Shown piece by piece: positions 28,065 to 40,415 of a stretch of DNA of 64,000 nucleotides; positions within the stretch are counted from its first letter, which is position 1; each line of letters opens with the position of its first letter. This DNA is from Odiellus spinosus (Eukaryota; Arthropoda; Arachnida; Opiliones; Phalangiidae). Position numbers and translations under genes: made by a program. Under the pieces are notes generated by a model. That model had not been told where the DNA came from. It searched no databases and was given only the letters and a program-made list of their open reading frames with translations. Location: NCBI GenBank assembly GCA_963920705.1, contig OY987234.1:2666001-2730000 (forward strand), in the 5' to 3' direction.

Positions 28065-29556
28065 TACACTTGGGAAATTTGTGGGTCTACACTTGGGAAA
28101 TTTGTGGATCTACACTTGGGAAATTTGTGGATTTACACTTGGGAAATTTGTGGATCTACACTTGGGAAATTTGTGGATCTACACTTGGGAAATTTGGTGA
28201 TCTACACTTGGGAAATTTGTGGATCTACACTTGGGAAATTTGTGGATCTGCACTTGGGAAATTTGTGGATCTGCACTTGGGAAATTTGTGGTTCTACACT
28301 TGGGAAATTTGTGGATCTACATTTGGGAAATTTGTGGATCTACACTTGGGAAATTTGTGGATCTACACTTGGGAAATTTGTGGGTCTACACTTGGGAAAT
28401 TTGTGGATCTACACTTGGGAAATTTGTGGATTTAAACTTGGGAAATTTGTGGATCTACACTTGGGAAATTTGTGGATCTACACTTGGGAAATTTGGTGAT
28501 CTACACTTGGGAAATTTGTGGATCTACACTTGGGAAATTTGTGGATCTACACTTGGGAAATTTGTGGATCGACACTTGGGAAATTTGTGGATCTGCACTT
28601 GGGAAATTTGTGGATCTGCACTTGGGAAATTTGTGGATCTGCACTTGGGAAATTTGTGGATCTGAACTTGGGAAATTTGTGGATCAGCACTTGGGAAATT
28701 TGTGGATCTGCACTTGGGAAATTTGTGGATCTACACTTGGGAAATTTGTGGCTCTACACTTGGGAAATTTGTGGATCTACACTTGGGACATTTTTGGATC
28801 TACACTTGGGAAATTTGTGGGTCTACACTTGGGAAATTTGTGGATCTACACTTGGGAAATTTGTGGATTTACACTTGGGAAATTTGTGGATCTACACTTG
28901 GGAAATTTGTGGATCTACACTTGGGAAATTTGGTGATCTACACTTGGGAAATTTGTGGATCTACACTTGGGAAATTTGTGGATCTGCACTTGGGAAATTT
29001 GTGGATCTGCACTTGGGAAATTTGTGGTTCTACACTTGGGAAATTTGTGGATCTACATTTGGGAAATTTGTGGATCTACACTTGGGAAATTTGTGGATCT
29101 ACACTTGGGAAATTTGTGGGTCTACACTTGGGAAATTTGTGGATCTACACTTGGGAAATTTGTGGATTTAAACTTGGGAAATTTGTGGATCTACACTTGG
29201 GAAATTTGTGGATCTACACTTGGGAAATTTGGTGATCTACACTTGGGAAATTTGTGGATCTACACTTGGGAAATTTGTGGATCTACACTTGGGAAATTTG
29301 TGGATCGACACTTGGGAAATTTGTGGATCTGCACTTGGGAAATTTGTGGATCTGCACTTGGGAAATTTGTGGATCTGCACTTGGGAAATTTGTGGATCTG
29401 AACTTGGGAAATTTGTGGATCAGCACTTGGGAAATTTGTGGATCTGCACTTGGGAAATTTGTGGATCTACACTTGGGAAATTTGTGGCTCTACACTTGGG
29501 AAATTTGTGGATCTACACTTGGGACATTTTTGGATCTACACTTGGGAAATTTGTGG
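28065..29556 (+). repeat. 736-bp tandem duplication (32 units)
   Basis: About 28,065-28,820 matches 28,801-29,556 at an offset of exactly 736 bp, 32 units. Landmarks repeated at that offset include the GGGTCTACAC unit (28,081/28,817), GGATTTAAACTTGGG (near 28,433/29,169), GATCGACAC (near 28,567/29,303), a rare GGCTCTACAC unit (near 28,750/29,486) and GGGACATTTTTGG (near 28,786/29,521). The rare GGCTC unit in both copies supports direct tandem duplication. Confidence 0.87.
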
Positions 29557-30350
29557 ATCTACACTTGGGAAATTTGTGGATCTATACTTCTGAAATTTTG
29601 GATCTATACTTAGGAATTTTGTGGATCTACACTTGGGAAATAGGAGGATCTGCACTTGGGAAATTTGTGGATCTGCACTTGGGAAATTTGTGGATCTGCA
29701 CTTGGGAAATTTGTGGATCTACACTTGGGAAATTTGTGGATCTACACTTGGGAAATTTGTGGATCTACACTTGGGACATTTTTGGATCTACACTTGGGAA
29801 ATTTGTGGATCTACACTTGGGAAATTTGTGGATCTATACTTCTGAAATTTTGGATCTATACTTAGGAATTTTGTGGATCTACACTTGGGAAATAGGAGGA
29901 TCTGCACTTGGGAAATTTGTGCATCTGCACTTGGGAAATTTGTGGATCTGCACTTGGGAAATTTGTGGATCTGAACCTGGGAAATTTGTGGATCAGCACT
30001 TGGGAAATTTGTGGATCTGCACTTGGGAAATTTGTGGATCTACACTTGGGAAATTTGTGGATCTACACTTGGGAAATTTGTGGATCTACACTTGGGAAAT
30101 TTGTGGATCTACACTTGGGAAATTTGTGGATCTACACTTGGGAAATTTGGTGATCTACACTTGGGAAATTTGTGGATCTACACTTGGGAAATTTGTGGAT
30201 CTGCACTTGGGAAATTTGTGGATCTGAACTTGGGAAATTTGTGGATCAGCACTTGGGAAATTTGTGGATCTGCACTTGGGAAAATTGTGGATCTACACTT
30301 GGGAAATTTGTGGATCTGCACTTATGAAATTTGTGGATCTGCACTTATGA

Positions 30351-33300
30351 AATTTTTGGATCTGCACTTGGTAAATTTGTGGATCTGCACTTGGGAAATT
30401 TGTGGATCTGCACTTGGGAAATTTGTGGATCTGCACTTGGGAAATTTGTGGATCTGAACTTGGGAAATTTGTGGATCAGCACTTGGGAAATTTGTGGATC
30501 TGCACTTGGGAAATTTGTGGATCTACACTTGGGAAATTTGTGGATCTACACTTGGGAAATTTGTGGATCTACACTTGGGAAATTTGTGGATCTACACTTG
30601 GGAAATTTGTGGATCTACACTTGGGAAATTTGGTGATCTACACTTGGGAAATTTGTGGATCTACACTTGGGAAATTTGTGGATCTGCACTTGAGAAATTT
30701 GTGGATCTGAACTTGGGAAATTTGTGGATCAGCACTTGGGAAATTTGTGGATCTGCACTTGGGAAAATTGTGGATCTACACTTGGGAAATTTGTGGATCT
30801 GCACTTATGAAATTTGTGGATCTGCACTTATGAAATTTTTGGATCTGCACTTGGGAAATTTGTGGATCTGCACTTGGGAAATTTGTGGATCTGCACTTGG
30901 GAAATTTGTGGATCTGCACTTGGGAAATTTGTGGATCTGAACTTGGGAAATTTGTGGATCAGCACTTGGGAAATTTGTGGATCTGCACTTGGGAAAATTG
31001 TGGATCTACACTTGGGAAATTTGTGGATCTACACTTGGGAAATTTGTGGATCTACACTTGGGAAATTTGTGGATCTACACTTGGGAAATTTGTGGATCTA
31101 CACTTGGGAAATTTGTGGATCTACACTTGGGAAATTTGTGGATCTACACTTGGGAAATTTGTGGATCTACACTTGGGAAATTTGTGGGTCTACACTTGGG
31201 AAATTTGTGGATCTACACTTGGGAAATTTGTGGATTTACACTTGGGAAATTTGTGGATCTACACTTGGGAAATTTGTGGATCTACACTTGGGAAATTTGG
31301 TGATCTACACTTGGGAAATTTGTGGATCTACACTTGGGAAATTTGTGGATCTGCACTTGGGAAATTTGTGGATCTGCACTTGGGAAATTTGTGGATCTGC
31401 ACTTGGGAAATTTGTGGATCTGCACTTGGGAAATTTGTGGTTCTACACTTGGGAAATTTGTGGATCTACATTTGGGAAATTTGTGGATCTACACTTGGGA
31501 AATTTGTGGATCAACACTTGGGAAATTTGTGGGTCTACACTTGGGAAATTTGTGGATCTACACTTGGGAAATTTGTGGATTTAAACTTGGGAAATTTGTG
31601 GATCTACACTTGGGAAATTTGTGGATCTACACTTGGGAAATTTGGTGATCTACACTTGGGAAATTTGTGGATCTACACTTGGGAAATTTGTGGATCTACA
31701 CTTGGGAAATTTGTGGATCGACACTTGGGAAATTTGTGGATCTGCACTTGGGAAATTTGTGGATCTGAACTTGGGAAATTTGTGGATCTGCACTTGGGAA
31801 ATTTGTGGATCTGAACTTGGGAAATTTGTGGATCAGCACTTGGGAAATTTGTGGATCTGCACTTGGGAAATTTGTGGATCTACACTTGGGAAATTTGTGG
31901 ATCTACACTTGGGAAATTTGTGGATCTACACTTGGGACATTTTTGGATCTACACTTGGGAAATTTGTGGATCTACACTTGGGAAATTTGTGGATCTATAC
32001 TTCTGAAATTTTGGATCTATACTTAGGAATTTTGTGGATCTACACTTGGGAAATAGGAGGATCTGCACTTGGGAAATTTGTGGATCTGCACTTGGGAAAT
32101 TTGTGGATCTGCACTTGGGAAATTTGTGGATCTGAACTTGGGAAATTTGTGGATCAGCACTTGGGAAATTTTTGGATCTGCACTTGGTAAATTTGTGGAT
32201 CTGCACTTGGGAAATTTGTGGATCTGCACTTGGGAAATTTGTGGATCTGCACTTGGGAAATTTGTGGATCTGAACTTGGGAAATTTGTGGATCAGCACTT
32301 GGGAAATTTGTGGATCTGCACTTGGGAAATTTGTGGATCTACACTTGGGAAATTTGTGGATCTACACTTGGGAAATTTGTGGATCTACACTTGGGAAATT
32401 TGTGGATCTACACTTGGGAAATTTGTGGATCTACACTTGGGAAATTTGGTGATCTACACTTGGGAAATTTGTGGATCTACACTTGGGAAATTTGTGGATC
32501 TGCACTTGAGAAATTTGTGGATCTGAACTTGGGAAATTTGTGGATCAGCACTTGGGAAATTTGTGGATCTGCACTTGGGAAAATTGTGGATCTACACTTG
32601 GGAAATTTGTGGATCTGCACTTATGAAATTTGTGGATCTGCACTTATGAAATTTTTGGATCTGCACTTGGGAAATTTGTGGATCTGCACTTGGGAAATTT
32701 GTGGATCTGCACTTGGGAAATTTGTGGATCTGCACTTGGGAAATTTGTGGATCTGAACTTGGGAAATTTGTGGATCAGCACTTGGGAAATTTGTGGATCT
32801 GCACTTGGGAAAATTGTGGATCTACACTTGGGAAATTTGTGGATCTACACTTGGGAAATTTGTGGATCTACACTTGGGAAATTTGTGGATCTACACTTGG
32901 GAAATTTGTGGATCTACACTTGGGAAATTTGTGGATCTACACTTGGGAAATTTGTGGATCTACACTTGGGAAATTTGTGGATCTACACTTGGGAAATTTG
33001 TGGGTCTACACTTGGGAAATTTGTGGATCTACACTTGGGAAATTTGTGGATTTACACTTGGGAAATTTGTGGATCTACACTTGGGAAATTTGTGGATCTA
33101 CACTTGGGAAATTTGGTGATCTACACTTGGGAAATTTGTGGATCTACACTTGGGAAATTTGTGGATCTGCACTTGGGAAATTTGTGGATCTGCACTTGGG
33201 AAATTTGTGGATCTGCACTTGGGAAATTTGTGGATCTGCACTTGGGAAATTTGTGGTTCTACACTTGGGAAATTTGTGGATCTACATTTGGGAAATTTGT

Positions 33301-33982
33301 GGATCTACACTTGGGAAATTTGTGGATCAACACTTGGGAAATTTGTGGGTCTACACTTGGGAAATTTGTGGATCTACACTTGGGAAATTTGTGGATTTAA
33401 ACTTGGGAAATTTGTGGATCTACACTTGGGAAATTTGTGGATCTACACTTGGGAAATTTGGTGATCTACACTTGGGAAATTTGTGGATCTACACTTGGGA
33501 AATTTGTGGATCTACACTTGGGAAATTTGTGGATCGACACTTGGGAAATTTGTGGATCTGCACTTGGGAAATTTGTGGATCTGAACTTGGGAAATTTGTG
33601 GATCTGCACTTGGGAAATTTGTGGATCTGAACTTGGGAAATTTGTGGATCAGCACTTGGGAAATTTGTGGATCTGCACTTGGGAAATTTGTGGATCTACA
33701 CTTGGGAAATTTGTGGATCTACACTTGGGAAATTTGTGGATCTACACTTGGGACATTTTTGGATCTACACTTGGGAAATTTGTGGATCTACACTTGGGAA
33801 ATTTGTGGATCTATACTTCTGAAATTTTGGATCTATACTTAGGAATTTTGTGGATCTACACTTGGGAAATAGGAGGATCTGCACTTGGGAAATTTGTGGA
33901 TCTGCACTTGGGAAATTTGTGGATCTGCACTTGGGAAATTTGTGGATCTGAACTTGGGAAATTTGTGGATCAGCACTTGGGA
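30351..33982 (+). repeat. 1,816-bp tandem duplication (79 units, one short)
   Basis: 30,351-32,166 is followed directly by its copy at 32,167-33,982. The rare CTTGGTAAATTTG unit lies near 30,367 and 32,183, and the CTTGAGAAATTTG unit near 30,690 and 32,506. GATCGACAC is near 31,717/33,531 and GGGACATTTTTGG near 31,934/33,750. The period is 79 units less one base, explained by the 22-bp CTTCTGAAATTTTGG unit near 32,010/33,820. Divergence at about 32,170/33,986 marks the end. Confidence 0.87.
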
Positions 33983-36900
33983 AATTTGTGGATCTGCACT
34001 TGGGAAATTTGTGGATCTACACTTGGGAAATTTGTGGATCTACACTTGGGAAATTTGTGGATCTAGACTTGGGAAATTTGTGGATCTACACTTGGGAAAT
34101 TTGTGGATCTACACTTGGGAAATTTGTTGATCTACATTTGGGAAATTTGTGGATCTACACTTGGGAAATTTGTGGATCTACACTTGGGAAATTTGTGGAT
34201 CTGCATTTGGGAAATTTTTAGATCTGCACTTGTGAAATTTGTGGATCTGCACTTGTGAAATTTGTGGTTCTACACTTGGGAAATTTGTGGATTTACACTC
34301 GGGAAATTTGTGGATCTACACTTGGGAAATTTTTAGATCTACACTTGGGAAATTTGGTGATCTACACTTGGGAAATTTGTGGATCTACACTTGGGAAATT
34401 TGTGGATCTATACTTGGGAAATTTGTGTATCTACACTTGGGAAATTTGTGGATCTACACTTGGGAAATTTGAGGATCTACACTTGGGAAATTTGTGGATC
34501 TGCACTTGGGAAATTTTTGGATCTGCACTTGGGAAATTTGTGGATCTGCACTTGGGAAATTTGTGGTTCTACACTTGGGAAATTTGTGGATCTACATTTG
34601 GGAAATTTGTGGGTCTACACTTGGGAAATTTGTGGATCTACACTTGGGAAATTTGTGGATTTACACTTGGGAAATTTGTGGATCTATACTTGGGAAATTT
34701 TTGGATCTACACTTGGGAAATTTGGTGATCTACACTTGAAAAATTTGTGGATCTACACTTGGGAAATTTGTGGATCTACACTTGGGAAATTTGTGGATCT
34801 ACACTTGGGAAATTTGTGGATCTACACTTGGGAAATTTGGTGATCTACACTTGGGAAATTTGTGGATCTACACTTGGGAAATTTGTGGATCTGCACTTGA
34901 GAAATTTGTGGATCTGAACTTGGGAAATTTGTGGATCAGCACTTGGGAAATTTGTGGATCTGCACTTGGGAAAATTGTGGATCTACACTTGGGAAATTTG
35001 TGGATCTGCACTTATGAAATTTGTGGATCTGCACTTATGAAATTTTTGGATCTGCACTTGGGAAATTTGTGGATCTGCACTTGGGAAATTTGTGGATCTG
35101 CACTTGGGAAATTGTGGATCTGCACTTGGGAAATTTGTGGATCTGAACTTGGGAAATTTGTGGATCAGCACTTGGGAAATTTGTGGATCTGCACTTGGGA
35201 AAATTGTGGATCTACACTTGGGAAATTTGTGGATCTACACTTGGGAAATTTGTGGATCTACACTTGGGAAATTTGTGGATCTACACTTGGGAAATTTGTG
35301 GATCTACACTTGGGAAATTTGTGGATCTACACTTGGGAAATTTGTGGATCTACACTTGGGAAATTTGTGGATCTACACTTGGGAAATTTGTGGGTCTACA
35401 CTTGGGAAATTTGTGGATCTACACTTGGGAAATTTGTGGATTTACACTTGGGAAATTTGTGGATCTACACTTGGGAAATTTGTGGATCTACACTTGGGAA
35501 ATTTGGTGATCTACACTTGGGAAATTTGTGGATCTACACTTGGGAAATTTGTGGATCTGCACTTGGGAAATTTGTGGATCTGCACTTGGGAAATTTGTGG
35601 ATCTGCACTTGGGAAATTTGTGGATCTGCACTTGGGAAATTTGTGGTTCTACACTTGGGAAATTTGTGGATCTACATTTGGGAAATTTGTGGATCTACAC
35701 TTGGGAAATTTGTGGATCAACACTTGGGAAATTTGTGGGTCTACACTTGGGAAATTTGTGGATCTACACTTGGGAAATTTGTGGATTTAAACTTGGGAAA
35801 TTTGTGGATCTACACTTGGGAAATTTGTGGATCTACACTTGGGAAATTTGGTGATCTACACTTGGGAAATTTGTGGATCTACACTTGGGAAATTTGTGGA
35901 TCTACACTTCTGAAATTTGTGGATCGACACTTGGGAAATTTGTGGATCTGCACTTGGGAAATTTGTGGATCTGAACTTGGGAAATTTGTGGATCTGCACT
36001 TGGGAAATTTGTGGATCTGAACTTGGGAAATTTGTGGATCAGCACTTGGGAAATTTGTGGATCTGCACTTGGGAAATTTGTGGATCTACACTTGGGAAAT
36101 TTGTGGATCTACACTTGGGAAATTTGTGGATCTACACTTGGGACATTTTTGGATCTACACTTGTGAAATTTGTGGATCTACACTTGGGAAATTTGTGGAT
36201 CTATACTTCTGAAATTTTGGATCTATACTTAGGAATTTTGTGGATCTACACTTGGGAAATAGGAGGATCTGCACTTGGGAAATTTGTGGATCTGCACTTG
36301 GGAAATTTGTGGATCTGCACTTGGGAAATTTGTGGATCTGAACTTGGGAAATTTGTGGATCAGCACTTGGGAAATTTGTGGATCTGCACTTGGGAAATTT
36401 GTGGATCTACACTTGGGAAATTTGTGGATCTACACTTGGGAAATTTGTGGATCTAGACTTGGGAAATTTGTGGATCTACACTTGGGAAATTTGTGGATCT
36501 ACACTTGGGAAATTTGTTGATCTACATTTGGGAAATTTGTGGATCTACACTTGGGAAATTTGTGGATCTACACTTGGGAAATTTGTGGATCTGCACTTGG
36601 GAAATTTTTAGATCTGCACTTGGGAAATTTGTGGATCTGCACTTGTGAAATTTGTGGTTCTACACTTGGGAAATTTGTGGATTTACACTCGGGAAATTTG
36701 TGGATCTACACTTGGGAAATTTTTAGATCTACACTTGGGAAATTTGGTGATCTACACTTGGGAAATTTGTGGATCTACACTTGGGAAATTTGTGGATCTA
36801 TACTTGGGAAATTTGTGTATCTACACTTGGGAAATTTGTGGATCTACACTTGGGAAATTTGAGGATCTACACTTGGGAAATTTGTGGATCTGCACTTGGG

Positions 36901-37170
36901 AAATTTTTGGATCTGCACTTGGGAAATTTGTGGTTCTACACTTGGGAAATTTGTGGATCTACATTTGGGAAATTTGTGGGTCTACACTTGGGAAATTTGT
37001 GGATCTACACTTGGGAAATTTGTGGATTTACACTTGGGAAATTTGTGGATCTATACTTGGGAAATTTTTGGATCTACACTTGGGAAATTTGGTGATCTAC
37101 ACTTGAAAAATTTGTGGATCTACACTTGGGAAATTTGTGGATCTACACTTGGGAAATTTGTGGATCTACA
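32355..37170 (+). repeat. 2,390/2,391-bp duplication overlapping its neighbours
   Basis: About 32,355-34,800 matches about 34,746-37,170. The offset is 2,391 bp on the left (CTTGAGAAATTTG at 32,505 and 34,896) and 2,390 bp after a one-base deletion near 35,111 (GGGAAATTGTGGATC, a 22-bp unit). It falls by one more unit near 36,930. Shared rare units include GATCTAGACTTGGG near 34,064/36,454 and GTTGATCTACATTTGG near 34,127/36,517. One copy-specific change is GCATTTGGG at 34,203 against GCACTTGGG at 36,593. This event overlaps the 1,816-bp and 2,115-bp duplications, so they happened sequentially. Confidence 0.8.
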
Positions 37171-39511
37171 CTTGGGAAATTTGTGGATCTATACTTCTGA
37201 AATTTGTGGATCTATACTTGGGAATTTTGTGGATCTACACTTGGGAAATAGGAGGATCTGCACTTGGAAAATTTGTGGATCTGCACTTATGAAATTTGTG
37301 GATCTGCACTTATGAAATTTGTGGATCTGCACTTGGGAAATTTGTGGATCTGCACTTGGGAAATTTGTGGATCTGCACTTGGGAAATTTGTGGATCTACA
37401 CTTGGGAAATTTGTGGATCTACACTTGGGAAATTTGTGGATCTACACTTGGGAAATTTGTGGATCTACACTTGGGAAATTTGTGGATCTACACTTGGGAA
37501 ATTTGTGGGTCTACACTTGGGAAATTTGTGGATCTACACTTGGGAAATTTGTGGATTTACACTTGGGAAATTTGTGGATCTACACTTGGGAAATTTGTGG
37601 ATCTACACTTGGGAAATTTGGTGATCTACACTTGGGAAATTTGTGGATCTACACTTGGGAAATTTGTGGATCTGCACTTGGGAAATTTGTGGATCTGCAC
37701 TTGGGAAATTTGTGGATCTGCACTTGGGAAATTTGTGGATCTGCACTTGGGAAATTTGTGGTTCTACACTTGGGAAATTTGTGGATCTACATTTGGGAAA
37801 TTTGTGGATCTACACTTGGGAAATTTGTGGATCTACACTTGGGAAATTTGTGGGTCTACACTTGGGAAATTTGTGGATCTACACTTGGGAAATTTGTGGA
37901 TTTAAACTTGGGAAATTTGTGGATCTACACTTGGGAAATTTGTGGATCTACACTTGGGAAATTTGGTGATCTACACTTGGGAAATTTGTGGATCTACACT
38001 TGGGAAATTTGTGGATCTACACTTCTGAAATTTGTGGATCGACACTTGGGAAATTTGTGGATCTGCACTTGGGAAATTTGTGGATCTGAACTTGGGAAAT
38101 TTGTGGATCTGCACTTGGGAAATTTGTGGATCTGAACTTGGGAAATTTGTGGATCAGCACTTGGGAAATTTGTGGATCTGCACTTGGGAAATTTGTGGAT
38201 CTACACTTGGGAAATTTGTGGATCTACACTTGGGAAATTTGTGGATCTACACTTGGGACATTTTTGGATCTACACTTGTGAAATTTGTGGATCTACACTT
38301 GGGAAATTTGTGGATCTATACTTCTGAAATTTTGGATCTATACTTAGGAATTTTGTGGATCTACACTTGGGAAATAGGAGGATCTGCACTTGGGAAATTT
38401 GTGGATCTGCACTTGGGAAATTTGTGGATCTGCACTTGGGAAATTTGTGGATCTGAACTTGGGAAATTTGTGGATCAGCACTTGGGAAATTTGTGGATCT
38501 GCACTTGGGAAATTTGTGGATCTACACTTGGGAAATTTGTGGATCTACACTTGGGAAATTTGTGGATCTAGACTTGGGAAATTTGTGGATCTACACTTGG
38601 GAAATTTGTGGATCTACACTTGGGAAATTTGTTGATCTACATTTGGGAAATTTGTGGATCTACACTTGGGAAATTTGTGGATCTACACTTGGGAAATTTG
38701 TGGATCTGCACTTGGGAAATTTTTAGATCTGCACTTGGGAAATTTGTGGATCTGCACTTGTGAAATTTGTGGTTCTACACTTGGGAAATTTGTGGATTTA
38801 CACTCGGGAAATTTGTGGATCTACACTTGGGAAATTTTTAGATCTACACTTGGGAAATTTGGTGATCTACACTTGGGAAATTTGTGGATCTACACTTGGG
38901 AAATTTGTGGATCTATACTTGGGAAATTTGTGTATCTACACTTGGGAAATTTGTGGATCTACACTTGGGAAATTTGAGGATCTACACTTGGGAAATTTGT
39001 GGATCTGCACTTGGGAAATTTTTGGATCTGCACTTGGGAAATTTGTGGTTCTACACTTGGGAAATTTGTGGATCTACATTTGGGAAATTTGTGGGTCTAC
39101 ACTTGGGAAATTTGTGGATCTACACTTGGGAAATTTGTGGATTTACACTTGGGAAATTTGTGGATCTATACTTGGGAAATTTTTGGATCTACACTTGGGA
39201 AATTTGGTGATCTACACTTGAAAAATTTGTGGATCTACACTTGGGAAATTTGTGGATCTACACTTGGGAAATTTGTGGATCTACACTTGGGAAATTTGTG
39301 GATCTATACTTCTGAAATTTGTGGATCTATACTTGGGAATTTTGTGGATCTACACTTGGGAAATAGGAGGATCTGCACTTGGAAAATTTGTGGATCTGCA
39401 CTTATGAAATTTGTGGATCTGCACTTATGAAATTTGTGGATCTGCACTTGGGAAATTTGTGGATCTGCACTTGGGAAATTTGTGGATCTGCACTTGGGAA
39501 ATTTGTGGATC
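35261..39511 (+). repeat. 2,115-bp tandem duplication (92 units, one short)
   Basis: 35,261-37,396 matches 37,376-39,511 at an offset of 2,115 bp. Mismatches at 35,260/37,375 and 37,397/39,512 bound it. Diagnostic shared units are TACACTTCTGAAATTTG followed by GATCGACAC (near 35,903/38,018), CTTGTGAAATTTG (near 36,162/38,277), GATCTAGAC (near 36,454/38,569) and CTTGAAAAATTTG (near 37,102/39,217). At least one substitution separates the copies: GATCAACAC near 35,716 against GATCTACAC near 37,831. The missing base comes from the 22-bp CTTCTGAAATTTTGG unit. Confidence 0.87.
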
Positions 39512-40415
39512 TGAACTTGGGAAATTTGTGGATCAGCACTTGGGAAATTTGTGGATCTGCACTTGGGAAAATTGTGGATCTACACTTGGGAAATTTGTGG
39601 ATCTACACTTGGGAAATTTGTGGATCTACACTTGGGAAATTTGTGGATCTACACTTGGGAAATTTGTGGATCTACACTTGGGAAATTTGTGGATCTACAC
39701 TTGGGAAATTTGTGGGTCTACACTTGGGAAATTTGTGGATCTACACTTGGGAAATTTGTGGATTTACACTTGGGAAATTTGTGGATCTACACTTGGGAAA
39801 TTTGTGGATCTACACTTGGGAAATTTGGTGATCTACACTTGGGAAATTTGTGGATCTACACTTGGGAAATTTGTGGATCTGCACTTGGGAAATTTGTGGA
39901 TCTGCACTTGGGAAATTTGTGGATCTGCACTTGGGAAATTTGTGGATCTGCACTTGGGAAATTTGTGGTTCTACACTTGGGAAATTTGTGGATCTACATT
40001 TGGGAAATTTGTGGATCTACACTTGGGAAATTTGTGGATCTACACTTGGGAAATTTGTGGGTCTACACTTGGGAAATTTGTGGATCTACACTTGGGAAAT
40101 TTGTGGATTTACACTTGGGAAATTTGTGGATCTACACTTGGGAAATTTGTGGATCTACACTTGGGAAATTTGGTGATCTACACTTGGGAAATTTGTGGAT
40201 CTACACTTGGGAAATTTGTGGATCTACACTTGGGAAATTTGTGGATCGACACTTGGGAAATTTGTGGATCTGCACTTGGGAAATTTGTGGATCTGCACTT
40301 GGGAAATTTGTGGATCTGCACTTGGGAAATTTGTGGATCTGAACTTGGGAAATTTGTGGATCAGCACTTGGGAAATTTGTGGATCTGCACTTGGGAAATT
40401 TGTGGATCTACACTT

